Assembly (NCBI RefSeq): GCF_000745455.1
Contig: NZ_KN050690.1
Location: 84,000-147,999, forward strand
Length of the DNA stretch: 64,000 nt
Origin: Mesoaciditoga lauensis cd-1655R = DSM 25116
GTDB taxonomy: Bacteria; Thermotogota; Thermotogae; Mesoaciditogales; Mesoaciditogaceae
Direction: 5' to 3'
Made by a program: the position numbers and the translations under genes. Below are positions 34,738 to 43,332 of this stretch, piece after piece; positions within the stretch are counted from its first letter, which is position 1; each line of letters opens with the position of its first letter. Under the pieces are notes generated by a model, which saw only the letters and a list, made by a program, of their open reading frames with translations, did no database searches and was not told the origin of the DNA.

Positions 34738-35492
34738 CTTACATACCTTTCCACCATGCTTTTAAGTTTTCCGTTTTCTCTTATTTCTTTCAAATAGTCG
34801 TTTAAAGATCTCAACCGCTCTTCTTCATCTGCAACCACTCCAAAAGCGTAAAAAACGCCTTTTTCTTCCGAATTTGGCTGTGGCATTTCTCTGCTCAAAA
34901 AAGGCAAAGAGATATATCTTATCAGATCGATACGAAATCCTCCATCACTACCTTTTTTAAAATTCATAATCCTTTTTTTAAATTCTCCCATAGTTTTGAA
35001 AGAATTTTGTGTCGAAGAAGGAGTCCCAAATGTGAGCACTTTAGTTTCTAAGAAACCATCCGTCATCCTTACGTCTGGAATTTCAAAAGTGTTTAAAAAC
35101 GCCGCACCTGCCACTTCTATTCTCCCACTGCTAAGCATTTCTAAAACTTCGTTCTCCTTTACCCTGACCAGCCTAAGATCAAGATCGTGTGTTTTACAGT
35201 AATCCTCAATGATCGCCTTTTCAAGAGCATCAAGGGATTTATCAACCTCTATCAACCCAAACCATAGTTTCTCCCTGTGTTGAAGGGTAACCATGTACAA
35301 AAACAAAGTGAAGATAAGCCCTATAGAGGCTTCTGCAAGGGCAACATCTGGAGCGGCATATAAAGAAAAGGCCACCACGGCAACTACTGAAATGGCACCA
35401 TAGGTTAAAACGGCAGAAACTCTATCTTTTAAAAAGAGAACGGATGCCGCAAAACCAATTATCACGAATATCAACGTTTGTGTGAATGCCAT
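34734..35492 (-). CDS. MbhD-like (DUF4040) subunit fused to a solute-binding-like domain
   Basis: A 252-residue protein with two parts. Residues 1-72 form three membrane helices of the MbhD/MrpA-C type, including LYAAPDVALAEASIGLIFTL with the conserved acidic residues. Residues about 80-252 do not belong to that family: they read like a bacterial extracellular solute-binding protein family 3, with LEMLSSGRIEVAGAAFLNT, a DGFLETKVLTFGTP stretch and the end LRSLNDYLKEIRENGKLKSM. GGAGG precedes the ATG. It overlaps mrpG by 22 bp. Such a fusion is unusual for an antiporter subunit; the ligand and the side of the membrane are unknown. Confidence 0.78.
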   Translation of the reverse strand: MAFTQTLIFVIIGFAASVLFLKDRVSAVLTYGAISVVAVVAFSLYAAPDVALAEASIGLIFTLFLYMVTLQHREKLWFGLIEVDKSLDALEKAIIEDYCKTHDLDLRLVRVKENEVLEMLSSGRIEVAGAAFLNTFEIPDVRMTDGFLETKVLTFGTPSSTQNSFKTMGEFKKRIMNFKKGSDGGFRIDLIRYISLPFLSREMPQPNSEEKGVFYAFGVVADEEERLRSLNDYLKEIRENGKLKSMVERYVR

Positions 35493-35773
35493 CTGTCTTC
35501 CTCCACATTTATCTTATCGTGAATCGCTCCCCTTGCCAAAAGATGCGTTATAGCGGGGCCTTGAAGTATAACCACGGCCGCCAACAACAAGTAGGCAAAA
35601 TGATGTGAAGAAAAAATACCAAAAGTGATCAAAAGGGTAGCTCCGCCAACCGTATCAGCCACACTTATGAAGTGAAGGCGAACGTAATAATTTTTCATGA
35701 ACGTTCCAGCCAACGTTCCCACGATTATCAAAAACAGAGAAAACCCGATGAGTATTCCTTTGATTATTTCCAT
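35471..35773 (-). CDS. mrpG: Mrp/Mbh-type antiporter subunit G
   Basis: A 100-residue three-helix protein. The MrpG pattern is clear: IGFSLFLIIVGTLAGTFMKN, YVRLHFISVADTVGGATLL (family R-x-H...D-x-x-G) and the third helix with GPAITHLLARGAI. GGAGG precedes the ATG, and it begins 0-1 bp after mrpF. Confidence 0.92.
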   Translation of the reverse strand: MEIIKGILIGFSLFLIIVGTLAGTFMKNYYVRLHFISVADTVGGATLLITFGIFSSHHFAYLLLAAVVILQGPAITHLLARGAIHDKINVEEDRWHSHKR

Positions 35774-36004
35774 TCATTCCTCCAAAAAATGCGACAAAAC
35801 CGCCATGCTTCCCAACGAAAGCAAAAGTAAAATCAGCGCCACGTACACCAGATAATCCATATGTTCTTCTGTGCCAAGAACTGAAAGAAAAATCGCAAAT
35901 TTCGTTGTTAAAGACACAAAACCGGCGATTCTATCCCAAACCGTCGGTCCTTTTACAAGCCTGTATATGGGTAAAACAGCCACGGTGAAAAGAATTATTC
36001 CCAT
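35774..36004 (-). CDS. mrpF: Mrp/Mbh-type antiporter subunit F
   Basis: A 76-residue membrane protein, first in the cluster. RLVKGPTVWDRIAGFVSLTT matches the MrpF core, followed by helix 3 (LVYVALILLLLSLGSMAVLS). It is about 10 residues short at the N-terminus compared with typical MrpF. A family A repeat begins 40 bp upstream, and no mrpE or mrpA N-terminal gene precedes it, so the 5' end of the cluster may have been lost. Confidence 0.85.
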   Translation of the reverse strand: MGIILFTVAVLPIYRLVKGPTVWDRIAGFVSLTTKFAIFLSVLGTEEHMDYLVYVALILLLLSLGSMAVLSHFLEE

Positions 36005-36041
36005 AGATATTTCTCCATTTCATCTATGTCACTCTTGACTT

Positions 36042-36622
36042 TCTTGAGTCTCCTACCAAAACTGGGAGGAGAGGGCCAACAATGTTGGCGAGGAGGGTTC
36101 ATTGCCCCCTTCGTCGACTCCGTCGACACTTCCCCCGCAAGCGGGGGCAGACTTATATAAAACTTCATCGATATTCCTCATTTAGAGGCATAGTGAATTT
36201 CATGATATCTTCTTTTTAGTCGCCTCCCACAGTATGGGAGGGGAGCGAAATTGCACAGTTGCAATGTCTCTTTCACTTTTCCGACCAAGGCGAAGCCGCG
36301 AGCAACGTTAGTTGGCGGGGAGGGTTGATCAAAATACCTTTAAACCTTAGAAAATTCGGTCTCATATGAAATGGTTAGTTGCCTCTGTTATCACTTCACT
36401 TTCGCCCCCTACGCTGGCTTCGCCATCACTTCCCCCATAAATGGGGGCAGACTTGTATGAAGGTGACTCCACCGATACTTCTCCATGCAATCGACGGCAA
36501 ATCAAAACTCATGATATCTTTAACTCCCCTCCCACAGTATGGGAGGGGAGCGAAATTGCACAGTTGCAATGTCTCTTTCGCTTTTCCGACCAAGGCGAAG
36601 CCGCGAGCAACGTTAGTTGGCG
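36042..36622. repeat. Family A cluster, left of the DUF559 gene
   Basis: At least five modules: A2 (CTCCTACCAAAACTGGGAGG type), A1 with hairpin GTCGAC-TCC-GTCGAC, A2 of the AAATTGCACAGTTGCAATG type, A1, then a second A2 of the latter type that ends in GGGGAGGGTTGATGATC, inside the 3' end of the DUF559 gene. Confidence 0.88.
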
Positions 36623-36978
36623 GGGAGGGTTGATGATCTTATCCATACTTCTATTCCTCTTAAAACACTTTCAATGTTTTCTTTTACCTCTTTATCACTG
36701 AACCTCAAAACGGTTATTCCATAACTCTCAATCTCTCTTTGCCTTTTCATATCCAACTCATATTTTTCATCATGACTACTTCCATCTATCTCTATCGCTA
36801 ATCTCAATTTTCGGCAAAAGAAATCAACGATGTAATTTCCTATTACCTCTTGCCTTCTAAATCTATACCCTAACATTTGACCTTTCCTCAAATATTGCCA
36901 TAATAGCGTTTCGGATAAAGTCATGTCTTTTCTTAAATTCCTTGCAAGAACCTTTAATTTCTTATTCTTGGTAACCAT
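36613..36978 (-). CDS. DUF559 (Vsr-like) endonuclease domain protein
   Basis: A 121-residue protein of the DUF559 family, related to Vsr-type PD-(D/E)XK nucleases. Seen in the sequence: LRKDMTLSETLLWQYLRKGQ, GYRFRRQEVIGNYIVDFFC and KLRLAIEIDGSSHDEKYELD (the IVDFxC and E-x-DG-x-xH core), then RQREIESYGITVLRFSD. The gene sits exactly between two family A modules. The last residues (STLPAN) and the stop are encoded by the A2 module, and the GGGGGA ribosome-binding site 4-9 bp before the ATG is supplied by the A1 module. It may act on repeat DNA. Confidence 0.87.
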   Translation of the reverse strand: MVTKNKKLKVLARNLRKDMTLSETLLWQYLRKGQMLGYRFRRQEVIGNYIVDFFCRKLRLAIEIDGSSHDEKYELDMKRQREIESYGITVLRFSDKEVKENIESVLRGIEVWIRSSTLPAN

Positions 36979-36984
36979 TCATTC

Positions 36985-37235
36985 CCCCTACGGCAGCTTC
37001 GCCGCCACTTCCCCCCCATAAATGGGGGCAGACTTTTCAATCTGGAAAGCGGCTCTCTTGACTCTCCTACCAAAACTGGGAGGAGAGGGCCAACAACGTT
37101 GGCGAGGAGGGTTCATTGCCCCCTTCGTCGACTCCGTCGACACTTCCCCCGCAAGCGGGGGCAGACTTGTATGAAGATGGCTCCGCCACCACTTTTTTCG
37201 CACGCAAGGACAAACTTATACAATAGCTTTGTTGC
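36985..37235. repeat. Family A cluster, right of the DUF559 gene
   Basis: A1 with hairpin GGCAGC-TTC-GCCGCC (one mismatch), A2 of the ACCAAAACTGGGAGGAGAGG type ending GGCGAGGAGGGTTCATT, then A1 with hairpin GTCGAC-TCC-GTCGAC. The last A2-A1 junction is uninterrupted and so is the empty-site form of the DUF559 junction 120 bp away. Confidence 0.88.
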
Positions 37236-37238
37236 CAC

Positions 37239-39641
37239 TTACCCCACAAAACCTTCGTCTTTCCAATACGTCCACCATTTCTGTTTTTTGAACTCTTCTA
37301 TGAACGGTCTCAACGAATCTTCAGAAACTTTTGCATCCTTCCCAACAGTTAAATAGAGTTCCGCGTTTCTTCCATGTGAAAACTTCCAAACTCTTTTTGC
37401 CAACGGGCCTAAAACGGTATTAACAGGATGCAAAAACCTCGTTCCTTGAGTGTTGATAACTGTCCACGCGACTGGTGTGTTGAAAACCTTAGAGATCTTT
37501 GTGAAAATATCGTAAGTGAAAAGAACGGCTTCGAAGCGTTTCTTGTAAATATCAAAATACTTTTGAAGTTTTTCATACATCTCAAGTTTCTTAAGGATAT
37601 CAAAATAAGCTTGCCAGAAGGGATTTTCTAAATCATAATTCGCACCCGGCGCGTTGAGAAAATCTTCTATTATTCTGTTGAGTACCGCTTCAGCCTGCTT
37701 GAAGTTCATCAGTGCCTGTCTGTTTTCCTTATTTTGCAAATGTATGTTTGCTAAAATTGTGAGCAACGTGAAAAGTGCTCTTCTGGCTTCCAAAGAAGAA
37801 GGATTCATCTTAAGAGAATTTTTAATCAAAGACCAGCATTCATTTCCATAATTTTTATCTTTTGTAGCTCCAAAAACCACCGCATACACCATTGCCATAG
37901 TGGAAAATGGAACATCGGGCGCTTCACATGTTTTGATGATGAATCCCTTCGAAGCGTTGAACCATATCCTGAAAGCGTAAAGATCTTCAAGCTTAAGCTT
38001 TCCAGTTGCGGAAAGCTCTTTCAGCAGATTGGACGCTTGAGTAAAAAGTCTCTGTTCAAACGGAGCCGTTTTTAAAGCTGAAAGTGCCGAATCTATGGCA
38101 ACCTTTATGTCTCCTTGACTTCTCGCAGAAGATGAAAGCTGAACGTATCTCATAGCCAAATTGTCGCGAGATGAAAAGTAAAGATCCAAAAGGTACACAA
38201 TGATCGATGCCAAAAGGATGTATCCGACAAACGGTTTAAAAGTCGTGCCCATTCCCATTGAAATGGAAACGATCGTCATCAAAACAAGATAATTTATTTG
38301 AAGTGGGAAAGAAAAAAGCAAATCAAACGAATAACCTGCAATCGCGATGGCAATCCACGGCATTCCGCTTATAATGGAAGAATAAATCGCCACGCTCACC
38401 AAAGCGAGATAAATCAACAAGTGAGTTATTCCGCCTTCCACCAACAAATCAAGATAATGGTTGTGCGCTCTATCTGCCACTTGCGTCATGAAGTAACTCG
38501 CGGATTTGCGTGAAAACTTTCTTCTCAACGCCCTCGCTATGTTGGAGATCCCATATCCAAGAAAAGGTGATTCCTTGAAAGCCCTCCTGGCTTCTCTCCA
38601 AAGAAATGCCCTGTTGACGTTTGAAGATTCCGGCTTACGCTCTTCTCCACCTTCTCCATTTGATTTCGAAGAAATCTTCGATTTAAAAACTTTTCGCTTC
38701 GCAAAGTCCACAACATCTTTTAACTTGTTCTTAGTAACTTTTCCTTGAGGGGTGAAGAGGTAATAAATTGGCGGGAAAATCACGGTAGTGATGGCTATGG
38801 CCGCCATGTATGTGGGCATCGGTGTCAACAAAAAATAGATTATCTCCAGCAAAGTCATTAAACCAGTCGCCAAATAAGATCCTCTTCCATGCGATAACAT
38901 GAGCCCCCAACTTATCACAAGGTAAGATATGATAAAGAATATGAATTCGTAATTTGGTTTGTAAAGCGCCAACGTTAGCGGCAGCACCGTTAAAAGAAAA
39001 TTCGCAACTGGTATGGGATTTGAAATGGTACCCGTATACCTTCTAAAACCTATAGATTTCAAATAAGAAAATGGAAACTTTATGTACTTTTCTTCATCCA
39101 GAAATTGTAAAGTTACAACGGCTGTTTCGACAATTCCTCCCACAATGAAGACAACAAACAAAAAAGTTGGAGAAATAAATTTGAAAATTTGCCATGAAGC
39201 GAAAAGATAAATCGGAATGGTAAAACGGAACATCATTCCCATTTGACGTTCTATGCCCCCGAGGTACGAAAACACAAAAGATTCACTGATAAAAAAGTGG
39301 AAAAGCACACTTGCCCACCAAATCATCAACAAAACGAAAATGAGAAAATTTGGAAGGGCAAATGGAAAATTAAAAGCGATTCGCGCTGAGGTTATAGCCA
39401 AAGGGATGGCAAAACCGTTCGCAAAAACGGTGTGCGTCATAGCAAATGGCATCCACGCCAGATTGTCAACAACTGAAAGTATATGCAAAAATCCCAGCGT
39501 GAAAAGCATAAGTTCGTAGACAAACAAAATGTTGTTTGGAACTATTAGAGAGAAAATAGAAAGCGTTCCAAAGATGATTATGGAAATAAAGGTGTAGAAA
39601 AAATCCGAACGGATGTAATATTCCCTTAAGCTAAAATGCAA
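37239..39641 (-). CDS. O-antigen ligase/polymerase-like membrane protein with helical-repeat tail
   Basis: An 800-residue protein. Residues about 10-500 form some 12-13 membrane helices; SHGRGSYLATGLMTLLEI and the large loop with FLGYGISNIARALRRKF and AHNHYLDLLVEGG are hallmarks of the WaaL/Wzy O-antigen ligase family (Wzy_C). Residues about 510-800 are soluble and helical (for example GDIKVAIDSALSALKTAPFE), resembling TPR repeats. A TTG at 39641 is preferred because AAAAGGAG lies 8 bp upstream; the ATG at 39683 has no such site. It could polymerise or ligate the polysaccharide built by genes at 51-62 kb. Confidence 0.78.
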   Translation of the reverse strand: MHFSLREYYIRSDFFYTFISIIIFGTLSIFSLIVPNNILFVYELMLFTLGFLHILSVVDNLAWMPFAMTHTVFANGFAIPLAITSARIAFNFPFALPNFLIFVLLMIWWASVLFHFFISESFVFSYLGGIERQMGMMFRFTIPIYLFASWQIFKFISPTFLFVVFIVGGIVETAVVTLQFLDEEKYIKFPFSYLKSIGFRRYTGTISNPIPVANFLLTVLPLTLALYKPNYEFIFFIISYLVISWGLMLSHGRGSYLATGLMTLLEIIYFLLTPMPTYMAAIAITTVIFPPIYYLFTPQGKVTKNKLKDVVDFAKRKVFKSKISSKSNGEGGEERKPESSNVNRAFLWREARRAFKESPFLGYGISNIARALRRKFSRKSASYFMTQVADRAHNHYLDLLVEGGITHLLIYLALVSVAIYSSIISGMPWIAIAIAGYSFDLLFSFPLQINYLVLMTIVSISMGMGTTFKPFVGYILLASIIVYLLDLYFSSRDNLAMRYVQLSSSARSQGDIKVAIDSALSALKTAPFEQRLFTQASNLLKELSATGKLKLEDLYAFRIWFNASKGFIIKTCEAPDVPFSTMAMVYAVVFGATKDKNYGNECWSLIKNSLKMNPSSLEARRALFTLLTILANIHLQNKENRQALMNFKQAEAVLNRIIEDFLNAPGANYDLENPFWQAYFDILKKLEMYEKLQKYFDIYKKRFEAVLFTYDIFTKISKVFNTPVAWTVINTQGTRFLHPVNTVLGPLAKRVWKFSHGRNAELYLTVGKDAKVSEDSLRPFIEEFKKQKWWTYWKDEGFVG

Positions 39642-39685
39642 AATCCCCACTCCTTTTCTTTTTGTACATCTGCATTTTACCATAG

Positions 39686-39713
39686 AAATAGGCGCGGAAC
39701 TCCGCGCCTATTT
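39686..39713 (-). terminator. Hairpin terminator after flagellin
   Basis: A perfect 12-bp stem AAATAGGCGCGG/CCGCGCCTATTT with a 4-nt loop lies 21 bp after the flagellin stop; the TATTT end of the stem gives a short T-run. Confidence 0.8.
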
Positions 39714-39734
39714 GTTGAATGAACATCAGCCTTG

Positions 39735-41339
39735 TTATCTGAACAGCCTCAACACTTGTTGTGGATTCGAGTTCGCTTGCGCCAGCATCGCCATCGAAGA
39801 TTGTAACAGTATCTGTTGTTTCGAGAATGTCATCATTTCCTTCGCCATATCTACATCTTTTATCGTCGATTGTGCGGATGTCAAGTTTGTCGATGCCGTC
39901 TGCAAGTTGTGTGTTATGTGTGTCAACCTGTTCTGGATGGCACCAAGTTTTGCTGATTCTGTAGACACAACTTGAATGGCATTGTCAACTAACGTTATGG
40001 CGGATTGTGCTCCTTCTTTTGTTGTCACGTCAATTGTTGAATAATAGCCACTATCTCCTATCTTTAATGAATCGGCATTTTTGGCAGGTTCTACAGTTGT
40101 TTCAAGTCCAAGCGCTTGAGCGCCCATGTCATTGATACCAAGCTGAATCGTTTGAGATTGGTTGGCCCCTACCTGGAAGACCATGTCGTTGTTTTGCGAG
40201 GTTCCTTTATCAAGTCTTATAGCTCCACTGTCAACTAGTTGATAGGAACTCTTTGATTCTGTCGTGTAAACAGAGGGGCTTGAAGCCATTCCCGTGAGAT
40301 CCACTTTAACTGTTGAGCCACCATTAGCAGAACCACCAGAAAGATTAACACTTAAGGTGTTTCCATCAAGAGAAACATAATTATTGCTGAGATCAACGGT
40401 ACCCTGAGCAACAGGGCTTGACAACTCTGTTGATGATGTTGAGAAAGATGCTGTTCCTACTGAAGAACCAAGACCTGTTATTGTAACATTGAAATTTGCT
40501 CCACCGGCAGTTATATTAAGCGTTCCCGTTCCGCTGGAAATGCTTGTCATAGAAACAGTAGATATATTACTACCATTAAATGAAACATAAATTTTGTCAT
40601 CAGTAGATGAGCTTCCGGTTTTCACTTCTATTTTCAGCTGGCCATTCGTAGTGACAACTCCTGAACTAGTTGTCATACTAACACCTGAAATATTGACCGC
40701 GCCAGACTCTACGACAGCACTTCCGGATGTTGTACCGGTATTCAATAAGTTTCCTTGATAATAAACTTGCACCGCATTAGCGGCACTCGCTGTGCCTGTT
40801 TCTATTGTGTTGATGGTAAGAGTTGTGTTACCAGATATTTTTCCAGCATCTAGTTGCGCACCTGTAATGGTATTAGAAGGATTAACAAGTGTAGCTGTCC
40901 CGTTTTCATCAACTTTGTTAAGATTACCATTCAATAAAGTTTGCGTGTTGAACTGCGTTGTATTTCTAATCTGGTCAATCTGCCCTATGAGTTGGTTGAC
41001 TTCTTTTTGTATCTGTTGCCTATCAGATGTCGTATTGGTGTCGTTCGCAGCTTCAACTGCCAATTCCCTCATCCTTTGAAGAATCGACTGCGTTTGATCC
41101 AGTGCTCCAGATGCTGTCTGTATTGCGGATATAGCATTTTGCGAGTTCTGTATAGCTGTGTTTAAACCGCTGATCTGTCCCATCATCTTTTCGACTATCG
41201 CGTATCCCGCAGCGTCATCCGCCGCGCTGTTGATACGATAGCCTGTCGACAACCTTTGAATGGATGTCTGCATTTCGCTTTGTGTGTTTCTTACACTCAT
41301 CCACGCTTGTAAAGCGGGTATGTTGTGATCAATCCTCAT
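39735..41339 (-). CDS. fliC: Flagellin
   Basis: A 534-residue flagellar filament protein. The N-terminal D0/D1 region (about 1-140) begins MRIDHNIPALQAWMSVRN and includes RLSTGYRINSAADDAAGYAI and the QTASGALDQTQSILQRMREL helix. The C-terminal D1/D0 region (about 440-534) has AKLGAIQNRLTHITHNLQTA and ends ANSNPQQVLRLFR. The middle 300 residues are a Ser/Thr/Gly-rich variable domain, larger than in minimal flagellins, and exposed on the filament. GGAGGTG precedes the ATG, and a sigma-28 promoter lies upstream. Confidence 0.97.
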   Translation of the reverse strand: MRIDHNIPALQAWMSVRNTQSEMQTSIQRLSTGYRINSAADDAAGYAIVEKMMGQISGLNTAIQNSQNAISAIQTASGALDQTQSILQRMRELAVEAANDTNTTSDRQQIQKEVNQLIGQIDQIRNTTQFNTQTLLNGNLNKVDENGTATLVNPSNTITGAQLDAGKISGNTTLTINTIETGTASAANAVQVYYQGNLLNTGTTSGSAVVESGAVNISGVSMTTSSGVVTTNGQLKIEVKTGSSSTDDKIYVSFNGSNISTVSMTSISSGTGTLNITAGGANFNVTITGLGSSVGTASFSTSSTELSSPVAQGTVDLSNNYVSLDGNTLSVNLSGGSANGGSTVKVDLTGMASSPSVYTTESKSSYQLVDSGAIRLDKGTSQNNDMVFQVGANQSQTIQLGINDMGAQALGLETTVEPAKNADSLKIGDSGYYSTIDVTTKEGAQSAITLVDNAIQVVSTESAKLGAIQNRLTHITHNLQTASTNLTSAQSTIKDVDMAKEMMTFSKQQILLQSSMAMLAQANSNPQQVLRLFR

Positions 41340-41411
41340 TCTTCTTCACCTCCATGTGAATTTTAACTTCCTTGAGTTTCTTTTGGGCTCCGGAACCCTT
41401 TCCGTGCAAGA

Positions 41412-41438
41412 TTATCGTCACTATTTTAAAAAACTTTA
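41412..41438 (-). promoter_or_regulatory. Sigma-28 (FliA) promoter of flagellin
   Basis: On the minus strand, TAAAGTTT (41431-41438), an 11-bp spacer and GACGATAA (41412-41419) match the sigma-28 consensus TAAAGTTT-N11-GCCGATAA with one mismatch. The leader would be about 65 nt. Confidence 0.9.
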
Positions 41439-41469
41439 GGGTTTTTTTATTTTATTCCACCATATTTTT

Positions 41470-41962
41470 GAGTCCCCCTTCGGCAGCTCTGCTGCCACTT
41501 CCCCCGCAAGCGGGGGCAGACTTGTATGAATATGGCTTTGTCAACACTCCCCTCACAAGAGGACGCAAACTTTTTAATTTGAAAAACAATTACATTGATT
41601 CTCCTCTCAAGCCTGGGAGGAGGGGGCCAACGAAGTTGGAGAGGAGGGTTCATTTTTACGTCCCTTCGTCAGTATTTTCCACGCAAATGCAAAAAAATTA
41701 AAACTCATGGTGTTTTTAAGTCCCCTCTCACAGAGTGGAAGGGGAGCGAAATTGCATAGTTGCAATGTCTCTTTCGCTTTTCCGACCAAGGCGAAGCCGC
41801 GAGCAACGCTAGTTGACGGGGAGGGTTGATCAAAATGCCTTTAAACCTTAGAAAATTTAGTGTCATATGAAATGCTTCGTTGCTTCTATCATCATTTCAC
41901 TTTCGCCCCCTTCGGCAGCTCTGCTGCCACTTCCCCCGCAAGTGGGGGCAAACTTTGATACT
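41470..41962. repeat. Family A cluster
   Basis: A1 with hairpin GGCAGC-TCT-GCTGCC, A2 of the CTCCTCTCAAGCCTGGGAGG type, A2 of the AATTGCATAGTTGCAATG type ending GGGGAGGGTTGATC, and a second A1 with GGCAGC-TCT-GCTGCC. Fills the gap between flagellin and the Rpn-like gene. Confidence 0.88.
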
Positions 41963-41996
41963 TTATAGATCATCATCATTCAAAAGTACAAGCAGT

Positions 41997-42866
41997 TCAC
42001 GAATTGCTTAAGAGCTTCTTTACTTCGTCTAACGTGATGTCAAATATGTGATCCGCAATGTATTCGAGAGTTTCCATGTCACCATTTCTGACTTTTTCTT
42101 TCAAATCTTTTGTGTACTTTTCTTTGAATTTGCTGAGAAGTTGCCTTGAAACTATTTCTCTTAGATTTTCGAGTTTGCCTTTCTGCAGCCCTTGTTGTAG
42201 TCCTTGCTCTATCGCTTCTTTTCTTTCTTTTTCAAAAATATCCACATCAAACATTTTTCTCACCCTTTCTTTCATGAATTCAACTAACTTCTCATCGTAA
42301 ACGGTTCTTGTCATTACAAGCGTGGCCGTTATTATGTCATCTTTTAATTCCCTGCTGATTTTCATCTTCGCCTCTTCGTCTACCAATTCGACTATTTCTT
42401 CTTCCGTCGAGTTCTTCATCAACGGCATCAAGGCCATCTCTATGTAATTGCCCTTGCCATTTTTTACTTTCTCAATCACATTTCTTGAATCTAATTCATA
42501 AACTCTCACAATTTCAGGTTTGAAGATCACACTTTTGCTTTTTATAAGCTGCTCACCGATGTTTGATTTTCCCAGATAAATGATGTATGTGTCTACAGCT
42601 TTATCAAATTGTCTTGTCAAAAGCGCGTTGTAAACAAAAAATCTGTTGAGCGTGTCTCTTGTCATGCTCTGCTGGAATTCAACGTGGATTATTTCAGATG
42701 CGTCTGTTTCCAAAACAAAGTCCGCGTGCAAATCCGTCATGCGAATGTCTTTTAGCTCTTCAGAGAGGCATTGATGAACACCGTTTGCCTGTATTCCAAG
42801 AAAATCAGTTATTTGATTTGGTGATATGTGTGAAAGATATTTCATGATGATGTCTTTTTCTGCCAT
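41997..42866 (-). CDS. Rpn/PD-(D/E)XK family nuclease (transposase-like)
   Basis: A 289-residue protein of the Rpn recombination-promoting nuclease type (transposase_31/PDDEXK_2 group). The N-terminal nuclease-like domain shows DLHADFVLE and IIHVEFQQSMTRDTLNRFFV (core D...ExQ), about residues 47-78. The C-terminal half is helical, with a Gln/Gly-rich hinge (EQGLQQGLQKGKLENLREIV) usual for this family. These proteins occur in multiple copies in many genomes and promote RecA-independent recombination in E. coli. It is flanked by repeats on both sides. Confidence 0.8.
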   Translation of the reverse strand: MAEKDIIMKYLSHISPNQITDFLGIQANGVHQCLSEELKDIRMTDLHADFVLETDASEIIHVEFQQSMTRDTLNRFFVYNALLTRQFDKAVDTYIIYLGKSNIGEQLIKSKSVIFKPEIVRVYELDSRNVIEKVKNGKGNYIEMALMPLMKNSTEEEIVELVDEEAKMKISRELKDDIITATLVMTRTVYDEKLVEFMKERVRKMFDVDIFEKERKEAIEQGLQQGLQKGKLENLREIVSRQLLSKFKEKYTKDLKEKVRNGDMETLEYIADHIFDITLDEVKKLLSNS

Positions 42867-42909
42867 GACAGCCCCCTAAATTCATTTTCAGTGTTATTTT
42901 ACCATATAT

Positions 42910-43060
42910 AGAGGTAAGCAGTGAGAAGTGATGAGTGAGCCATTATCGGTGATCAGTGATGAGCAATTTGTAATCAGTGAGCTGTGAAGAAGACTCATCA
43001 AAAGTGCAAAACTCTTGATGTTTTTGATCTACATCCACAAGGGTCAAAACCTCTTCCACT
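42910..43060. repeat. Low-complexity family C-like repeat and unassigned sequence
   Basis: About 42913-42993 is a degenerate tandem run of GTGATCAGTGATGAGCAA-like words, the reverse-strand style of the family C repeat. The remainder shows no gene. Confidence 0.4.
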
Positions 43061-43061
43061 G

Positions 43062-43325
43062 TTCTTCTTAGTCTTCTCCTAAAACTGGGAGAGCCCCCTT
43101 CGGCAGCTCTGCTGCCACTTCCCCCGCACACGGGGGCAGAATATCCATAAATGGAGAGGAGGGGTCATTTCTACGTCTCTTTGTCAGCATTTTCCACGCA
43201 AATGCAACAAAATTAAAACTCATGATGTCTTCAAGTCCCCTCTCACAGAGTGGGAGGGGTGGCAACGTCAGTTGACGGGGAGGGTTGATAACTACGTCTC
43301 CTTTCGTCAATACGGCAGACACTTG
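43062..43325. repeat. Family A cluster
   Basis: A2 start (CTAAAACTGGGAGAGC), A1 with hairpin GGCAGC-TCT-GCTGCC, then an A2 module of the CCTCTCACAGAGTGGGAGGG type that lacks its central AATTGCA hairpin and ends GGGGAGGGTTGATA. Confidence 0.85.
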
Positions 43326-43332
43326 CCACTCA

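Noticed and set aside
41470..41962. CRISPR array among the regularly repeated hairpins
   Set aside because: The repeats are irregularly spaced, mutated, of several kinds and without unique spacers of constant length; no cas genes are present.
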